DNA from: Bacillota bacterium
Lineage (GTDB): Bacteria > Bacillota > Clostridia > Lachnospirales > Lachnospiraceae
Direction: 5' to 3'
Length of the DNA stretch: 5,417 nt
Assembly: GCA_017861355.1 (NCBI GenBank)
Contig: JAGFXQ010000255.1
Span: 1-5,417 of the forward strand
The number at the start of each line of letters is the position of its first letter. Within the stretch, counting starts at the first letter, position 1. The position numbers were made by a program, and so were the translations under genes. The notes below the pieces were generated by a model that was given only the letters and a program-made list of their open reading frames with translations, ran no database searches and had not been told where the DNA came from. Below are positions 1-5,417 of the stretch, piece by piece.

Positions 1-371
1 AGAACCTTCAGCATATCCTGACCATACTTATCAATTAAATCATTCAGTACAGAAGTTTGCTTTTTATTAACCATAGTCGCTAAATCCGGCAAACCGTCCC
101 AATAAAGATCAATCGGTTCCTGAGCCGCCAACATGATGTCCTTCTGCTCCCAGTACTGATCCCAAGGTACATAGACCATTTCCACTTTAAGCCCGATATC
201 CGCCTTCAGCTTCTCTGCGAACTCGTTGGACATGAATTCTGACATTCTTTCGCTTTCATCACCGGGATATAATATTGTTATGGTATCTTTTGACCCATCT
301 TTTTTACTGCACCCCCCCAGTAGACCAATTACCATCATCACAGCAACTGTAAGCATTATAAGTTTTTTCAT
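1..371 (-). CDS. ABC transporter sugar-binding lipoprotein, N-terminal part (cut by window edge)
   Basis: This is the start of an extracellular solute-binding protein (SBP family 1, LplA-like). Such lipoproteins capture an oligosaccharide outside the membrane and hand it to the permeases. Reading from ATG at 371-369, 123 full codons are open to the left edge with no stop. Residues 1-21 are a lipoprotein signal peptide: MKK, a hydrophobic core (LIMLTVAVMMVIGLL), then the lipobox LGGC with Cys21 as the lipidation site. A polar linker (SKKDGSKD) follows, then a first beta strand (TITILYPG, about 30-37) and aromatic-rich stretches (VPWDQYWEQ, about 68-76; IDLYWDG, about 87-93) typical of this family. 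A strong ribosome binding site sits 7 bases upstream. The gene lies 73 bases after the second permease, the usual partner of such proteins. The C-terminal domain and the ligand are not visible. Confidence 0.9.
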   Translation of the reverse strand, partial: MKKLIMLTVAVMMVIGLLGGCSKKDGSKDTITILYPGDESERMSEFMSNEFAEKLKADIGLKVEMVYVPWDQYWEQKDIMLAAQEPIDLYWDGLPDLATMVNKKQTSVLNDLIDKYGQDMLKV

Positions 372-378
372 ACTACAT

Positions 379-385
379 CCTCCTT
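379..385 (-). promoter_or_regulatory. Strong ribosome binding site of the binding-protein gene
   Basis: On the minus strand this reads AAGGAGG, 7 bases before the ATG at 371. It is a near-perfect Shine-Dalgarno sequence and fixes the start of the lipoprotein gene. It is one of the best sites in the cluster, in keeping with binding proteins being needed in excess over their permeases. Confidence 0.85.
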
Positions 386-401
386 TTTGGTTTTATATTA
401 A

Positions 402-416
402 GCCGTATATCACGGC
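402..416 (-). other. Small hairpin in the 73-base gap between permease and binding-protein genes
   Basis: The stem GCCGT/ACGGC (402-406 pairing with 412-416) is a perfect 5-base-pair inverted repeat with a 5-base loop. It lies in the only gap after the permeases, 43 bases downstream (407 to 364 direction) of nothing else recognisable and shortly before the ribosome binding site at 379-385. In the direction of transcription it is followed by TTAATATAAAACC rather than a run of U, so it is not a typical intrinsic terminator. It could be an RNA-stabilising or processing element, or chance. Confidence 0.3.
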
Positions 417-444
417 CTACCAACTGTTCCAAAGCGAAAGTCAC

Positions 445-1338
445 TTATTCTTTGACTGCGCCTGTCATGATACCCTGCACGAAGTATCTTTGTACCATTG
501 GGTACAAGAAGATAATCGGTCCGATGGTAATTACCGTTACTGCCATTTTCACGGTTTCCGAAGGTAATGAGATTCCTGCTGCAGCCCCGGAGGGAATACG
601 CCCTGAACTGATTGCATTTACATTCGAAAGAATTGTGTACAAGTAATATTGCAACGGGAATAAATCCTTGTTATTGATAAAGATCAACGCATTCCACCAG
701 TCATTCCAGTATTGTAATGCGTACATAAGGCCAACGGTTAATACTGCTGTTTTACTTAACGGAATTGCAATCTTCCAATAGATTCGAAGATAGGTTGCTC
801 CATCAATCTTTGCCGCTTCGTATAAAGAGGGAGAGATGCTGGAGAAATAAGTTCTCATCAAAAACATGTTCCAAACGCTAAAAATTGACGGAAGTATTAA
901 TGCCAAAATGTTATTCTTTAACCCATAGAAATTAACGCATACCACATACCAGGGAATTAAGCCTGCGGAAAATACAATCGTAAAATTACATATAAAAGCA
1001 ATGATATTACGATATTTTAAGCTTTGAATGGATAAGGCGAACGCTATCATACTGGTGATAAGCATTGCACCCATTGTACCTACCGCAGTGATAAAAATTG
1101 TTATACCATAAGATTTTAATATCTTCATACCACTATTCGCAAAGATATAGATATAGGTATTAAAGGTAGCCATCTGTGGTAGGGCGGAATAGCCATGCCT
1201 AACAATTTCACTCTCAGAGGAGAGAGAGACGCTTAAGGTTAATACCAGTGGATACAGACATAAGAGCCCGAATAACCCGATAAATGCATGTGCGAGAGAG
1301 GTAACGATGCGATCGCTGAACAATCTGCTCTTTCTCAT
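445..1338 (-). CDS. Carbohydrate ABC transporter permease, YtcP/UgpE-like (297 aa)
   Basis: This is the second membrane subunit of a CUT1-type sugar importer. The 297-residue length is normal for the family. Six hydrophobic segments are visible: about 14-36, 76-102, 110-134, 143-160, 196-216 and 264-282. The cytoplasmic ATPase-docking EAA loop is clear at about 174-194 (EAAKIDGA, then I and AIPLSK, matching EAA---G---------I-LP). The C-terminus (YPMVQRYFVQGIMTGAVKE) is the characteristic ending of YtcP-type permeases. The ATG overlaps the TAA of the LplB-type gene by one base (TAATG), so the two are probably translationally coupled and pair as a heterodimer. A GGGGAGGG ribosome binding site lies 9 bases upstream, inside the end of the preceding gene. 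No ATPase gene follows. Confidence 0.95.
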   Translation of the reverse strand: MRKSRLFSDRIVTSLAHAFIGLFGLLCLYPLVLTLSVSLSSESEIVRHGYSALPQMATFNTYIYIFANSGMKILKSYGITIFITAVGTMGAMLITSMIAFALSIQSLKYRNIIAFICNFTIVFSAGLIPWYVVCVNFYGLKNNILALILPSIFSVWNMFLMRTYFSSISPSLYEAAKIDGATYLRIYWKIAIPLSKTAVLTVGLMYALQYWNDWWNALIFINNKDLFPLQYYLYTILSNVNAISSGRIPSGAAAGISLPSETVKMAVTVITIGPIIFLYPMVQRYFVQGIMTGAVKE

Positions 1339-2303
1339 TAAAACAATCCCTCCCCTTCATTGTATTTTTTCGCCAGCCGATTGGCTATGGTAACTAAAAT
1401 CAAGCCCATGATCGACTGGAACAGACCAATTGCGGTTGCATAGGAAAAGCCTAAGGTCCTCATCGTTTGATAAACATAAGTATCAATAACTGTTACTGCA
1501 TCAATTAGCACCGGATTGTTTCCGACAATACCGTAGATCATACCAAAATCGCCGTAGAAGATTCTGCCTATGCTCATTAAGGTAAGTACAATTGCAGTTG
1601 GTTTCAGCATCGGGAGGGTGAGTCTAAAAATTCTCTGGAACTTATTTGCTCCGTCTACCTCTGCAGCCTCATACAATGAGCCGTCAAAGTTTGCCATGGC
1701 CGCCATATAGATAATGGAACTGTAACCGCTCCACTTCCACATACTGGAGAATATGATGATGGCCTTCCAGTATTTTGGCTCCGCATACCACTTCACAGGT
1801 TCCATCCCTAAGGATTGAAGCAAATGGTTGACCACTCCGACATCACTAGAGAATAATCCATAGATAATTGCGCCGACAACTACCCAGGAAAGGAAATAAG
1901 GAAAAAACATGAAGCTCTGCGCTAATTTCTTAAATACCTTACTCCTGATCTCATTAAAGAAGATTGCAATACTAATCGGTACGATTAATCCTAAAATAAT
2001 TCCAAAAAAGTTAATAAACAGGGTATTGTAGGTCACTCTCCAGCCCATGCTACTCGTAAAAAAGAAGTATTTAAAATTATCCAACCCTACAAACTTGCTT
2101 CCAAAGATACCGTCAACCACATTAAAATCTGTAAATGCCATCCAGGTTCCGGCAAAGGGGATGTAACAGAACATAACGAGTACTACTAACGCCGGTAAGC
2201 ACATAAGGTATAGACCTTTGTTTTTCTTCATTTCTCTTAAGAATTCTTTTTTCCTATCCCGGCTGGCTATTGGCGTTTCATTTTGAATTTTCTTCGTTTT
2301 CAT
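1338..2303 (-). CDS. ABC transporter permease, LplB-type sugar importer subunit (321 aa)
   Basis: This is the first membrane subunit of the CUT1-type importer (LplB/UgpA-like). A basic N-terminal tail (about 1-30) precedes the first transmembrane segment (about 31-57). Further hydrophobic segments are at about 92-116, 130-151, 180-203, 236-260 and 288-308. The family motif FVGLDNFKYFF is at 71-81. The EAA loop that docks the ATPase is at about 212-235 (EAAEVDGANKF, then I and LPMLKP). The ending KKYNEGEGLF is typical of LplB proteins. The ATG at 2303 has a moderate ribosome binding site (GGTGG, 2310-2314) 6 bases upstream. ATG codon 25 is a possible alternative start, but the tail before it is of normal length for the family. 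The gene starts 27 bases after the oxidoreductase and overlaps the next permease by one base. Confidence 0.95.
   Translation of the reverse strand: MKTKKIQNETPIASRDRKKEFLREMKKNKGLYLMCLPALVVLVMFCYIPFAGTWMAFTDFNVVDGIFGSKFVGLDNFKYFFFTSSMGWRVTYNTLFINFFGIILGLIVPISIAIFFNEIRSKVFKKLAQSFMFFPYFLSWVVVGAIIYGLFSSDVGVVNHLLQSLGMEPVKWYAEPKYWKAIIIFSSMWKWSGYSSIIYMAAMANFDGSLYEAAEVDGANKFQRIFRLTLPMLKPTAIVLTLMSIGRIFYGDFGMIYGIVGNNPVLIDAVTVIDTYVYQTMRTLGFSYATAIGLFQSIMGLILVTIANRLAKKYNEGEGLF
1348..1355 (-). promoter_or_regulatory. Ribosome binding site of the YtcP-type permease, inside the upstream gene
   Basis: The minus strand reads GGGGAGGG, 9 bases before the ATG at 1338. It is embedded in the last codons of the LplB-type permease (the GEG of its NEGEGLF end). 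Together with the TAATG junction this marks a coupled gene pair. Confidence 0.75.
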
Positions 2304-2330
2304 AACTTTCCACCACTCTTCTCCGATTAT

Positions 2331-3587
2331 TTAAAAGTTACGTAACTCTTCCTTAAACTCATCCATATCGATTACCTTACCGGTAATTCTGGATTGTTCT
2401 GCTGCGAAAGCCATGACATGGCTTTCCACAGACTGGGTGATGGAAGATCTGCTGCTATTACTATGGGTTTCTATCAGCTGTAGAAAATCATCCATTAATG
2501 CTACATCACCACCGCCATGTCCTCCTTGCACGGAACCGGTATGAATTACTCTCTGTTCGAACCCATCCACTCCATTGGAGGCAAACCTTGTAACCTCGAT
2601 CTGGTTTAGACTGTCATCCCCACGAATTTCTCCATTTTCGCACATTACCTTAATCGTACGGCTCATTTTATTCGTAAATCCACTCAGATTGAAGCTCACA
2701 GTTACATTATTTTTAAATTCAATCAGTACCACCTGGTTGTCGCATACATCATTATCACAGCGATATACGCATTTTCCGTAAGGACCCTCCATCAGTGCTT
2801 TTCTTATTCCTTCTTCCGTCTGATCCGCGGTAATTGCAACCGCTGGCCAGCTTCCGATGACAGGCATATATGCTTTCAACGCATCGAATCGGCAATCCTC
2901 TGCCGCTTTACAGGTTAAGCATCGGTCAGTGCTGTTCGCGGGAGCCTTCTCTTCTTTAAAGTAGCTTAAGCTTCCGAAAGAGGTAATCCTCCTGGCTTCA
3001 CTACCAGCCAGCCAAGTTAGGATATCCATGTCATGACAGGACTTTTGCATAATCAACGGGCTTGATAAATCACTTCTTCTCCAGTTTCCCCTTACAAAGG
3101 AATGAGCAATGTGGAAATTACCAATGTTCTCATTATGCTGGATGGTAATCACTTTGCCTAACTCCCTGCTGTCTATAATCTCCTTAATGGTTGCAAAAAA
3201 ATTGGTGTATCTGAGCACATGGCATACGATGACTTTACAGCCTTTCTTATCTGCTTTTTCCTGGATTTCCAAGCATTCCTTCGGATCGGGAGAAATGGGC
3301 TTTTCGAGAAGAATATCATATTCCAAATCAAGGGCAGCCATCGCCTGTTTATAATGATCCTTATCCATACTAGCTATTATGACAGCATCTGCAATTTTTC
3401 CGTTCTGATAGAAATCTTCTACTGATGCAAATTGCATCCGTGACGGAATGTTGAATTTCTTTGCAGCAGTTGCTCTTCTTTGATCATCCGTCTCCACTAC
3501 AGCCACAATTTCCACTTTTTTTGTATTGTAAGCATATTCGGAGTATATCATTCCTCTTTGCCCCGCACCCACTAATGCTAACTTCAA
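2331..3587 (-). CDS. Gfo/Idh/MocA-family oxidoreductase with cysteine-rich insert (418 aa from TTG)
   Basis: This is a soluble NAD(P)-dependent dehydrogenase of the Gfo/Idh/MocA family, which acts on sugars, inositols and related compounds. Numbering from the TTG start: a Rossmann fold opens with KLALVGAGQRG (2-12); Glu32 after the second strand suggests NAD rather than NADP. The signature EKP is at 95-97, and the catalytic-type motif KSCHDMD is at 182-188 with His185 as likely proton donor. An insert in the C-terminal domain carries six cysteines: C223-x2-C226-x5-C232 and C273-x3-C277-x4-C282. GGHGGGD follows at about 355-361. TTG is preferred because AGGAGG lies exactly 8 bases before it and the protein then begins MKLALVGAG, as in relatives. 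An in-frame ATG at 3605 would add six residues but lacks a good site. The gene starts 20 bases after the MFS gene and precedes the permeases, so it probably works on the imported sugar. The exact substrate is unknown. Confidence 0.92.
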   Translation of the reverse strand: MKLALVGAGQRGMIYSEYAYNTKKVEIVAVVETDDQRRATAAKKFNIPSRMQFASVEDFYQNGKIADAVIIASMDKDHYKQAMAALDLEYDILLEKPISPDPKECLEIQEKADKKGCKVIVCHVLRYTNFFATIKEIIDSRELGKVITIQHNENIGNFHIAHSFVRGNWRRSDLSSPLIMQKSCHDMDILTWLAGSEARRITSFGSLSYFKEEKAPANSTDRCLTCKAAEDCRFDALKAYMPVIGSWPAVAITADQTEEGIRKALMEGPYGKCVYRCDNDVCDNQVVLIEFKNNVTVSFNLSGFTNKMSRTIKVMCENGEIRGDDSLNQIEVTRFASNGVDGFEQRVIHTGSVQGGHGGGDVALMDDFLQLIETHSNSSRSSITQSVESHVMAFAAEQSRITGKVIDMDEFKEELRNF

Positions 3588-3595
3588 TATTGTAT

Positions 3596-3601
3596 CCTCC
3601 T
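3596..3601 (-). promoter_or_regulatory. Ribosome binding site that selects the TTG start of the oxidoreductase
   Basis: The minus strand reads AGGAGG, a perfect Shine-Dalgarno core, 8 bases before the TTG at 3587-3585. It lies within codons 2-4 of the longer reading from ATG 3605, so it cannot serve that ATG. The bases upstream of that ATG (AGATCTATTATAAAATAGAA) hold no comparable site. Confidence 0.85.
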
Positions 3602-3607
3602 GCATTT

Positions 3608-4930
3608 CTATTTTATAATAGATCTCTTGATGTATTTGTAAATGACCAATAACGCGGTCATAAGCATAATGCCCGTAATAAGAAATAAAACCTGAATATT
3701 TGAAACGTAATGTTGTAATAAATTTATTTTAACTTCTTTAAGACTCCGATAAAGTGTTGAACCTAGGATAGCCCCAAGAAAACTGATGACATAGGATACG
3801 GCTGATGTAACCCCCAGATAGGCTGTCTTCCCGGTGACGGGTGACAGGTTAAACTGAAGATTAGCCGAAGCCATCATAAAAGCGCCGTTACAACAAGTCA
3901 TTGCTATTTGGAGAATTAAAACCAGTATCATCGCATTGCCCGGTGTAACAAAGGACCACCCAAGATAGCATAGAGCGATGATGAAACCATTAATTTTCAG
4001 CAAATGAACCCACGAGGTCCGATCTGCCAGATGCCCCCAAAGGTAAGTAGTGATCATTCCCAGAACATTACCTGCTACCGATATGGAGGATATAAAGGTA
4101 TAACTCAGCTTTAATGAAGACAGCATAAAAATCGGTATAAAAGATATCGAGAACTGCACCGCAAAGCTCCAAATAACCAAAAACAATATCATTTTATTGT
4201 ACTTCGTATCGAGTAGAGGCGTCTTAATCAATTGCCATAGTGATAACTTTACAGGCTCTCTTTGAATGAGAGGTTCCTCAATATGAGAAAGTAGAATAAA
4301 ATCAATACTCGATAATAGCAGTGCGGTACCAAACATGATGGAAAAGCCAATCATCGACTTATTCGCGACTTTAAAGTAATCAAGCATACGCCCGGTAATA
4401 ATTGAAACAATCGATATGCATGACATTGAGGCAATATCTTTCACAGCCAGAAATCTTCCCCTGTTTTTCTCAGGAGCAACACTTAGGGTCCAATGACTCA
4501 GTCCCGGTGTTACAAAGCCGGCGGCTAAAAACCCAAAGGTATATAAAATCATGATTGCAGTAAGTCTGTGAGCTCTCCCGCTGATCAGGTATGGAATAAA
4601 GATTACAGAACTGACCGAGAAGCGGAATAAAAAGCAGCTGAGGCAAATCAATAGTTTTCTGTGTTTCAGCCGTTCAAACAGGTAAGGGGAAAACATCATC
4701 AGGATGCTACCCAGCTGCGGAATGGCACCAATAATTGCGCAATACTGTTCGCCAGCTCCCAGATAAACCAAATATCCTATAAAGAAGGAACCTGCAGTCA
4801 ATATATTAATCATACTCGCTGTCGGACCTGAAAATATAAGCCTTAATCTGCTTTGTTGATAATCCCGCTCCGATAAATCCTGACTGTAAAAATATAACCG
4901 GTTTATCCTATTACGGATTTTTTTCAACAT
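3608..4930 (-). CDS. MFS transporter (440 aa, 12 predicted transmembrane helices)
   Basis: This is an integral membrane carrier of the major facilitator type. After a polar N-terminus (1-30), hydrophobic segments are seen at about 38-57, 64-84, 92-115, 122-143, 165-185 and 193-215. A cytoplasmic loop with an EEPLIQREP stretch (218-226) follows, then segments at about 248-270, 277-297, 312-329, 332-355, 369-393 and 409-433. This gives the 6+6 layout of the superfamily. The motif-A-like loop between helices 8 and 9 is well kept (GHLADRTS, 299-306); its counterpart between helices 2 and 3 is degenerate (ERLKHRK, 86-92). The C-terminus is basic (KYIKRSIIK). The ATG at 4930 has an AAGGAA site 10 bases upstream. 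The gene lies 55 bases after the DUF4832-like gene and 20 bases before the oxidoreductase. A sugar or sugar-derivative substrate is inferred from context; direction of transport is unknown. Confidence 0.88.
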   Translation of the reverse strand: MLKKIRNRINRLYFYSQDLSERDYQQSRLRLIFSGPTASMINILTAGSFFIGYLVYLGAGEQYCAIIGAIPQLGSILMMFSPYLFERLKHRKLLICLSCFLFRFSVSSVIFIPYLISGRAHRLTAIMILYTFGFLAAGFVTPGLSHWTLSVAPEKNRGRFLAVKDIASMSCISIVSIITGRMLDYFKVANKSMIGFSIMFGTALLLSSIDFILLSHIEEPLIQREPVKLSLWQLIKTPLLDTKYNKMILFLVIWSFAVQFSISFIPIFMLSSLKLSYTFISSISVAGNVLGMITTYLWGHLADRTSWVHLLKINGFIIALCYLGWSFVTPGNAMILVLILQIAMTCCNGAFMMASANLQFNLSPVTGKTAYLGVTSAVSYVISFLGAILGSTLYRSLKEVKINLLQHYVSNIQVLFLITGIMLMTALLVIYKYIKRSIIK

Positions 4931-4940
4931 ATCTATTCTT

Positions 4941-4946
4941 TTCCTT
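4941..4946 (-). promoter_or_regulatory. Ribosome binding site of the MFS gene
   Basis: The minus strand reads AAGGAA, 10 bases before the ATG at 4930. It is weaker and more distant than the sites of the oxidoreductase and binding-protein genes, but it is the only candidate in the 55-base gap and supports the chosen start. Confidence 0.55.
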
Positions 4947-4985
4947 AACTTGTGTTAGTATAGGTAGTCACTAGGAAATAGGCAT

Positions 4986-5417
4986 TTATGTAACTGTTTC
5001 ATTCGGTGCCTTCGGATCTTCCAACGGATAGTAACCCTCCGGATAAAAATCATCCCATGCATGAAGCAAATCATCTGTCATGCAATTATCTACTTCAATT
5101 GTTCCTAGTTCGTAATAACCCAGATTCTCGTTTGCTTTAACATCCAAATGGATCGGTGTTCCATCCGAAAAGAACATTCCTATTGATAAAAGGTAGGACC
5201 CTTCCTGTAGTTCGGGTAATGGAAGGATTTCATTATGAGTAATGTCATCTATCTTCCATGAGCTTTGATCTATATGTAGTAGGAATTCGTAGTGTGCGCT
5301 CTTAGACTCTAATCGTATCTTTAACTGAAATTCTTTATAGCAGGGAGCACTGCCGGTGTTTACAAACCAAAATCGGATCGGAAGAGCTCCATTTCCTATT
5401 ATTTTCTTGGGATAGGT
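4986..5417 (-). CDS. C-terminal part of a DUF4832-like / glycoside-hydrolase-associated protein (cut by window edge)
   Basis: The reading frame ending with TAA at 4986-4988 is open all the way to the right edge, giving 143 residues of the C-terminus; the internal ATG at 5177 is not its start. The visible part looks like an Ig-like beta-sandwich: FWFVNTGSAPCY (a 'N-x-G' strand), then QLKIRLES, a WKIDD strand, LPELQEGSYLLSIGMFF (the 'pG-Y-L-l-l' strand), TPIHLDVKAN, and YYELGTIEVDN. This order resembles the C-terminal domain of DUF4832 proteins and similar beta-sandwich ends of glycoside hydrolases, where the TIM-barrel catalytic part lies before it. An acidic, aromatic tail of about 30 residues (HAWDDFYPEGYYPLEDP) follows. 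The catalytic part is outside the window, so enzyme activity is only inferred. It is the first visible gene of the cluster, 55 bases before the MFS gene. Confidence 0.7.
   Translation of the reverse strand, partial: TYPKKIIGNGALPIRFWFVNTGSAPCYKEFQLKIRLESKSAHYEFLLHIDQSSWKIDDITHNEILPLPELQEGSYLLSIGMFFSDGTPIHLDVKANENLGYYELGTIEVDNCMTDDLLHAWDDFYPEGYYPLEDPKAPNETVT

Noticed and set aside
402..416. Intrinsic terminator after the permease gene
   Set aside because: The stem has only five base pairs and is not followed by a run of U on the transcript, so it is reported only as a small hairpin.
420..450. Possible catabolite-repression (cre) site near the end of the YtcP-type permease gene (CTTTCGCTTTGG region)
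   Set aside because: It fails the TGNAANCGNTNNCA spacing by at least one base, and it lies at the end of a gene rather than at a promoter.
226..646. Two plus-strand open frames (226-567 and 452-646)
   Set aside because: They lie opposite the binding-protein and YtcP-type permease genes, span the gap between them, lack good ribosome binding sites and show no family features. They are antisense shadows of real genes.
2575..3652. Four plus-strand open frames (2575-2781, 3109-3354, 3219-3425, 3461-3652)
   Set aside because: All are opposite the well-supported oxidoreductase and the end of the MFS gene, overlap one another and have no recognisable domains or start signals.
4957..4962. TATACT on the minus strand between the DUF4832-like and MFS genes, a possible -10 box
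   Set aside because: No TTGACA-like -35 element lies 16-18 bases upstream, so an internal promoter is not supported.
4986..5177. A separate 63-residue gene starting at ATG 5177
   Set aside because: The frame is open upstream of this ATG to the window edge with continuous beta-sandwich pattern, and no ribosome binding site precedes the ATG. It is an internal methionine of the partial gene.

Overview
The window carries one tightly packed gene cluster, entirely on the minus strand, of the kind used for carbohydrate uptake and processing. Low-to-moderate GC (by eye, not counted), strong AGGAGG-type ribosome binding sites, a TTG start, a Gram-positive-style lipoprotein signal peptide, and LplB/YtcP-type sugar permeases with no ATPase gene beside them all point to a Firmicute. 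A Lachnospiraceae/Clostridia or Paenibacillus-like bacterium is most likely. I cannot name the species from the sequence.

Layout in the direction of transcription, from right to left: (1) the last 143 codons of a protein with an Ig-like beta-sandwich end, resembling the C-terminal part of DUF4832/glycoside-hydrolase-like proteins (5417-4986); (2) a 12-helix MFS transporter (4930-3608); (3) a Gfo/Idh/MocA-family NAD(P)-dependent oxidoreductase with a six-cysteine insert, which probably starts at a TTG (3587-2331); (4) an LplB-type ABC sugar permease (2303-1338); (5) a YtcP-type ABC sugar permease that overlaps the previous gene by one base (1338-445); (6) the first 123 codons of a lipoprotein solute-binding protein (371-1), which runs off the left edge. 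Gaps are 55, 20, 27, -1 and 73 bases. I see no convincing promoter or terminator inside the window, so this is probably one transcript with its promoter beyond base 5417.

Inferred joint role: the binding lipoprotein and the two permeases form a CUT1-type importer for an oligosaccharide or modified sugar, powered by an ATPase encoded elsewhere. The oxidoreductase acts on the imported sugar or a derivative. The MFS protein moves a related sugar or product, and the DUF4832-like protein may bind or cleave the glycan. The substrate cannot be read from this sequence. I found no RNA gene, CRISPR array, insertion sequence or clear novel system. The points most worth a second look are the start site and cysteine insert of the oxidoreductase, the G7 tract at the lipobox of the binding protein, the pairing of MFS and ABC transporters, and the small hairpin before the binding-protein gene.
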